Of a stretch of 16,275 bases of DNA, positions 12,993-16,275 are shown one piece after another. Positions within the stretch are counted from its first letter, which is position 1, and each line of letters begins with the position of its first letter. The DNA is from Hyphomicrobiaceae bacterium UBA4460 (GTDB lineage Bacteria > Pseudomonadota > Alphaproteobacteria > Rhizobiales > Methyloligellaceae): NCBI GenBank assembly GCA_002390155.1, contig DGOS01000052.1, forward strand, positions 1-16,275. The letters run 5' to 3'. The notes beneath the pieces are model-generated. The model saw only the letters and a list, made by a program, of their open reading frames with translations. It ran no database searches and was not told the DNA's origin. Both the position numbers and the translations under genes were made by a program.

Positions 12993-13943
12993 CTAGCGCG
13001 CTTTGGCGGCGCGCCGCAAGCGGTCGTTGATTGCCTCGCCCAAACCTTGGTCGGGGATTGGCATCACCGCGATGGTTCCTGCGCCGCACGCATCGAGCGC
13101 GCGAAGCGAGGCGAAGAGGTTGGTGGCCGCCTCTTGCAGATCGCTGGAGGCGCTGAGGTTGACGGTCTCGCGCGCGCCCTCCGGCACGTTCGGTCCGAAG
13201 GCTAGCAGCGCTTCACCTTCGCGGACATCCGCCGCGTCAAGCCGCAACGGTGTGCTGGGCGCGTAGTGCCGCTCCAATTGTCCGGGGGAGGCAATCTCGG
13301 TGCCGTCTTGGACGAGGGGGAGGGGACTGCCGAGCACAGCTTCGATGGCCTCGCGCGGCACAGCCCCGAGCCGAAGCAAGACAGGCGCATCGCCGGTGAC
13401 GCGCACCACGGTCGACTCGATCCCACGCGCGCAAGGACCCCCGTCGAGGATCATGGCGGGGAGGTCGCCCAACTCGGTCTCCACATGAGCCGCCGTGGTC
13501 GGGCTGACGCGGCCGGAGCGATTGGCGCTCGGCGCGGCCAGGGGGAGCCCAGTCGCCGCCAGTAGCTTTTGCGCGATCGGGTGATCGGGCGCGCGTAGCG
13601 CAATCGTATCGAGACCGGCCGTGACCAGATCGGCTATCCCGCTATCGGGACGCTTGGGTGCGACCAGCGACAGTGGGCCGGGCCAGAACGCCTCGGCGAG
13701 CTTGCGTGCCGTGGCATCGAAGGTGGCGTAGCGTTCGGCCGTGGCGATGTCGGGGACGTGCACGATGAGCGGGTTGAAGCGCGGCCGGTCCTTGGCGGCA
13801 AAAACCCTCGCGACGGCCGAGGCGTCGAGCGCGTTGGCGCCGAGCCCATAGACCGTCTCCGTGGGAAAGGCGACCGTCTCCCCGCGGGCAAGCGCCTGCG
13901 CGGCACGGGCAATGGCCTGATCTGTGGCGGGGAGGGCTGTCAT
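12993..13943 (-). CDS. L-threonylcarbamoyladenylate synthase (Sua5 type)
   Basis: A 316-aa enzyme that makes threonylcarbamoyl-AMP from threonine, bicarbonate and ATP, the first step of t6A formation at position 37 of ANN-decoding tRNAs. The YrdC domain covers residues about 8-205: FPTETVYGLGA (26-36), KDRPRFNPL (51-59), PSANRSG (138-144) and GIESTVVRV (174-182). A linker SPGQLERHYAPSTPLRL (219-235) typical of Sua5 joins a C-terminal Rossmann-like domain, so this is the long Sua5 form rather than the short TsaC. The ATG at 13943 has a near-perfect ribosome binding site; an earlier in-frame ATG (14027) would add 28 arginine-rich residues and run into the divergent gene. Confidence 0.95.
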   Translation of the reverse strand: MTALPATDQAIARAAQALARGETVAFPTETVYGLGANALDASAVARVFAAKDRPRFNPLIVHVPDIATAERYATFDATARKLAEAFWPGPLSLVAPKRPDSGIADLVTAGLDTIALRAPDHPIAQKLLAATGLPLAAPSANRSGRVSPTTAAHVETELGDLPAMILDGGPCARGIESTVVRVTGDAPVLLRLGAVPREAIEAVLGSPLPLVQDGTEIASPGQLERHYAPSTPLRLDAADVREGEALLAFGPNVPEGARETVNLSASSDLQEAATNLFASLRALDACGAGTIAVMPIPDQGLGEAINDRLRRAAKAR

Positions 13944-13949
13944 GGTCGG

Positions 13950-13957
13950 CCTCCTTT
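13950..13957 (-). promoter_or_regulatory. strong ribosome binding site of the Sua5 gene
   Basis: AAAGGAGG on the minus strand, six bases before the ATG at 13943; it decides this start over the one at 14027. Confidence 0.75.
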
Positions 13958-14019
13958 GGCGCGTTCTCAAGGGACGGTCAAGCTGTCGTCTGGGCCTCAG
14001 TCGGGTATCATGCCCCGAC

Positions 14020-14946
14020 ATGACCACGCTGCTTCTGACCCATCCCGCCTGCCTGGAACACGATACGGGCTATGGCCACCCCGAGCGCCCAGACCGCTTG
14101 CGCGCCGTAAACAAGGCGTTGGCCGCGCCGGCTTTCAACGCGCTCGCCCGCAAGGAGGCGCCGCGCGCCGACCTGGCCGCGATCGAGCGCATACACCCCA
14201 AGGCCTATGTGGAGATGGTCAAGTCCGAGATCCCGGAGCAGAACCACAACTGGCTCGATCCCGACACGGTGGTGTCGTCTGGAAGCTGGGAGGCGGCCTT
14301 GCGCGCCACCGGCGCCGTGCTGCACGCGGTCGACCAGGTGGCGGAGGGCAAAGCCAAGAATGCGTTCTGCGCCATTCGTCCGCCGGGCCATCACGCCGAG
14401 CCGTCGAAGGCCATGGGCTTTTGCCTGTTCAACTCCGCGGCCGTCGCCGCGATGCACGCCCGCGCCGCCCATGGGGCCAAGCGTGTCGCCGTTGTCGATT
14501 TTGACGTGCATCACGGCAACGGCACCCAGGCCGCTTTCTGGGAGGACAAGGACGCGTTCTACGGTTCGACGCACCAAATGCCGCTATTCCCCGGCACCGG
14601 CGCGCTCGACGAGACGGGCGTCGGCAATATCTTCAACGCGCCGCTCTCGCCGGGCGACGACGGGGAGAAGTTCCGCGCCGCCTATGCGGAGCGCGTTCTG
14701 CCGGGGCTCGATGCCTTCGCCCCCGAGCTCTTGATCGTCTCCGCCGGGTTCGACGCGCATTTGATGGACCCGCTGGCGCAAATAAGGGTGTTGGAGCCTG
14801 ATTTCGCCTGGGTCACCGAGAAGCTCATGGACGTCGCCGAGAAGCATTGCGGCGGCAAGCTCGTCTCTACGCTCGAGGGCGGCTACGACCTGGACGCGCT
14901 CGCCGATTCCACCGCCATCCACGTCAAGACGCTGATGGGCGCTTGA
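14020..14946 (+). CDS. histone deacetylase family protein (bacterial acetylpolyamine/acetyl-lysine amidohydrolase type)
   Basis: A 308-aa zinc-dependent deacetylase of the arginase/deacetylase fold. Catalytic residues are all present: His124-His125 in RPPGHHAEP, zinc ligands Asp162 and His164 in VDFDVHHGNGT and Asp245 in SAGFDAHL, and the transition-state Tyr289 in LEGGYD. GHPERPDRL (19-27) is the usual opening motif. Bacterial members act on acetylated small molecules (acetoin-related compounds, acetylpolyamines) or proteins; the substrate here is unknown. The ATG at 14020 starts directly at the first strand; an open frame from 13924 adds 32 residues that overlap the divergent Sua5 gene. xseB follows after 31 bases and dxs after that, an order I recall from many Rhizobiales. 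Confidence 0.93.
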   Translation: MTTLLLTHPACLEHDTGYGHPERPDRLRAVNKALAAPAFNALARKEAPRADLAAIERIHPKAYVEMVKSEIPEQNHNWLDPDTVVSSGSWEAALRATGAVLHAVDQVAEGKAKNAFCAIRPPGHHAEPSKAMGFCLFNSAAVAAMHARAAHGAKRVAVVDFDVHHGNGTQAAFWEDKDAFYGSTHQMPLFPGTGALDETGVGNIFNAPLSPGDDGEKFRAAYAERVLPGLDAFAPELLIVSAGFDAHLMDPLAQIRVLEPDFAWVTEKLMDVAEKHCGGKLVSTLEGGYDLDALADSTAIHVKTLMGA

Positions 14947-14949
14947 TTA

Positions 14950-14967
14950 AGCCCCGCCGAAGGGGCT
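14950..14967. other. GC-rich hairpin between the deacetylase gene and xseB
   Basis: AGCCCC (14950-14955) pairs with GGGGCT (14962-14967), loop GCCGAA. No T-run follows, and the 3' arm lies 10 bases before the xseB ATG, so it may affect xseB translation as much as end the upstream transcript. Confidence 0.35.
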
Positions 14968-14977
14968 AAGCCAGGCC

Positions 14978-15232
14978 ATGGCCGATACCGACAATGCCGA
15001 TATCAAGACGATGAGCTTCGAGCAGGCGCTGAAGGAGCTCGAAACCATCGTCGATCGCCTGGAGAAGGGCGACGTTGAGCTCGAGGCCTCCATCGTCATC
15101 TACGAGCGGGGTGAGGCGCTGCGCGCCCATTGCGACGGGTTGCTGCGCAAAGCGGAAGCCCGTGTGGAGAAGATCTCCCTCAGCCAGAACGGCGAGCCTA
15201 CGGGCTCCGAGCCCCTCGACGTCAAGGACTAG
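14978..15232 (+). CDS. xseB: exodeoxyribonuclease VII small subunit
   Basis: An 84-aa protein matching XseB, the small helical subunit that binds XseA to form exonuclease VII, which degrades single-stranded DNA. The family pattern [36 protein letters not shown] is seen at residues about 13-48 as the two conserved helices, followed by a third ([15 protein letters not shown]). Length is usual for the family. The start follows a hairpin whose 3' arm GGGG may serve as part of a weak ribosome binding site. The large subunit gene is not in the window, which is common because xseA and xseB are often unlinked. It precedes dxs, also a widely seen neighbour. Confidence 0.95.
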   Translation: MADTDNADIKTMSFEQALKELETIVDRLEKGDVELEASIVIYERGEALRAHCDGLLRKAEARVEKISLSQNGEPTGSEPLDVKD

Positions 15233-15264
15233 CGGCGGCCGTTTCACGATAAACGCCTTGGGCC

Positions 15265-15288
15265 GGACCTGTCTGTCCGCTAAGGTCC
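15265..15288. other. hairpin 1 in the xseB-dxs gap
   Basis: GGACCT (15265-15270) pairs with AGGTCC (15283-15288), 12-base loop. A competing shorter pairing GGAC/GTCC (15265-15268, 15275-15278) is possible. Confidence 0.3.
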
Positions 15289-15303
15289 AACGTCTTGCTG
15301 CCG

Positions 15304-15318
15304 GGCCCGCCGAGGGCC
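15304..15318. other. hairpin 2 in the xseB-dxs gap
   Basis: GGCCC (15304-15308) pairs with GGGCC (15314-15318), loop GCCGA. It is followed by the AT-rich ATAAGATATAAC but no T-run. Together with hairpin 1 it fills the 147-base leader of dxs; a terminator for xseB or a dxs leader structure are both possible. Confidence 0.35.
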
Positions 15319-15379
15319 ACATAAGATATAACGTGCTGATCCTTTGAGGCCTTTTTCCCAATAGTCGCCAGGGCAATCA

Positions 15380-16275
15380 ATGAGCGCCGAGACTGCCACG
15401 CCATTGCTGGACAAGGTCCGTGACCCGGAGAATTTGCGTGGCTTGGGCGACGACGAGCTGAAGCAGCTTGCCGACGAACTGCGCCGGGAGACCGTCAGCG
15501 CGGTGTCCGTCACGGGCGGCCATCTTGGCGCCGGGCTCGGCGTGGTCGAGCTGACCGTGGCGCTGCATGCGGTCTTCGACACGCCCCGCGACAAAGTCAT
15601 CTGGGATGTCGGCCATCAGGCCTATCCGCACAAGATTCTCACCGGCCGCCGCGACCGCATCCGCACACTGCGCCAGCCCGACGGCCTGTCGGGTTTCTGC
15701 AAGCGCGCCGAGAGCGAATTCGATCCCTTCGGCGCCGGCCATTCCTCCACGTCGATCTCGGCGGGGCTTGGCATGGCCGTGGCCCGCGATCTTGCCGGCG
15801 GGGACAACAGCGTGGTCGCCGTGATCGGAGATGGCGCCATGAGCGCCGGCATGGCGTACGAGGCCATGAACAATGCAGGCGCCATGGATTCGCGCCTGAT
15901 CGTCGTCCTCAACGACAATGACATGTCGATCGCCCCGCCCGTGGGCGCCATGAGCGCGCATCTGGCGCGCCTGATCTCGGGCGGCACTTATCGCAGCTTC
16001 CGCCGCTGGATGAAGCAGGTGGCAAACAAGCTTCTGCCGAACAGCTGGTTCCGCCGCGCTGCGCGCGCCGAGGAGTTCACGCGCGGCTTCTGGACCGGCG
16101 GCACGCTGTTCGAGGAGTTGGGCTTCTACTATGTCGGGCCCATCGACGGGCACAATCTCGATCACTTGCTTCCCGTTTTGCGTAACGTGAAGAAGATGAA
16201 GAACGGGCCGATCCTCGTTCACGTCGTCACGCAGAAGGGCAAAGGCTACGGCCCGGCCGAAGAGTCCGCCGACAA
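15380..16275 (+). CDS. dxs: 1-deoxy-D-xylulose-5-phosphate synthase, N-terminal part (runs off the window)
   Basis: The first 298 residues of DXS, a thiamine-diphosphate enzyme that joins pyruvate and glyceraldehyde 3-phosphate to start the MEP isoprenoid pathway. Visible motifs are [10 protein letters not shown] (45-54, His48), [10 protein letters not shown] (76-85, His79), [15 protein letters not shown] (117-131) and the ThDP motif from GDGAMSAGM (150-158) to LNDN (177-180). [10 protein letters not shown] and the [10 protein letters not shown] segment near the window end are also standard. The ATG at 15380 has AGGG seven bases or so upstream and matches the usual start of DXS ([14 protein letters not shown]). 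Full DXS proteins are about 640 residues, so roughly half is present; the gene appears intact up to the edge. Confidence 0.97.
   Translation, partial: MSAETATPLLDKVRDPENLRGLGDDELKQLADELRRETVSAVSVTGGHLGAGLGVVELTVALHAVFDTPRDKVIWDVGHQAYPHKILTGRRDRIRTLRQPDGLSGFCKRAESEFDPFGAGHSSTSISAGLGMAVARDLAGGDNSVVAVIGDGAMSAGMAYEAMNNAGAMDSRLIVVLNDNDMSIAPPVGAMSAHLARLISGGTYRSFRRWMKQVANKLLPNSWFRRAARAEEFTRGFWTGGTLFEELGFYYVGPIDGHNLDHLLPVLRNVKKMKNGPILVHVVTQKGKGYGPAEESAD

Noticed and set aside
15295..15332. Possible dxs promoter with TTGCTG and GATATA/TATAAC
   Set aside because: The spacing is about 24-26 bases, too long for a sigma70-type promoter, and a GC hairpin lies between the elements.
15377..16222. A 281-codon minus-strand frame across dxs
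   Set aside because: Its translation is histidine/alanine/glycine-rich with no domain, while dxs on the other strand has every expected motif.

Overview
This window looks like ordinary chromosomal DNA of an alphaproteobacterium, most likely in the order Hyphomicrobiales (Rhizobiales). The DNA is GC-rich and tightly packed: no gap exceeds about 170 bases. Several proteins are of types I associate with that group: the dihydroorotase variant with Gln in the metal motif, a TIGR02301-family periplasmic protein, the NUDIX-like/winged-helix protein next to a tyrosine phosphatase and an HD hydrolase, and the order histone-deacetylase-like protein, xseB, dxs. I cannot name a genus. I see no tRNA, rRNA, insertion sequence, prophage, CRISPR array or other sign of recent transfer.

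Left part (1-4205, all minus strand). Read in the direction of transcription, six genes follow each other closely: an HD-domain nucleotidase-like hydrolase, a tyrosine-phosphatase-like protein, a NUDIX-derived winged-helix regulator, an exported PQQ-type sugar dehydrogenase, a small unknown protein overlapping it by four bases, and an ABC transporter ATPase that runs off the window. The first three form a plausible nucleotide or NAD-related module. A divergent DUF2188 gene faces them across a short AT-richer region containing a perfect 13-bp palindrome.

Middle (4611-10600). tag (3-methyladenine DNA glycosylase) and ygfZ (folate-binding Fe-S/tRNA protein) are translationally coupled on the minus strand. 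Dihydroorotase pyrC runs divergently and overlaps tail-to-tail with an exported unknown protein. Then come a LysE-type exporter and three minus-strand genes of unknown function: an 85-aa protein, the TIGR02301 periplasmic protein and a 202-aa helical protein. A strong imperfect hairpin lies between the first two.

Right part (10674-16275). An SRAP/YedK abasic-site protein and a PPK2 polyphosphate kinase are co-oriented. An O-methyltransferase and a Sua5-type threonylcarbamoyl-AMP synthase form a minus-strand pair. A histone-deacetylase-like amidohydrolase, xseB and the start of dxs form a plus-strand set. Two GC-rich hairpins sharing the loop GCCGA bracket xseB.

Nothing here is a clearly new biological system. 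The best candidates for a second look are the HD/phosphatase/NUDIX-regulator module with its palindrome, the Gln-substituted dihydroorotase, the 8-residue tandem duplication in the sugar dehydrogenase, and the hairpin near 9200.
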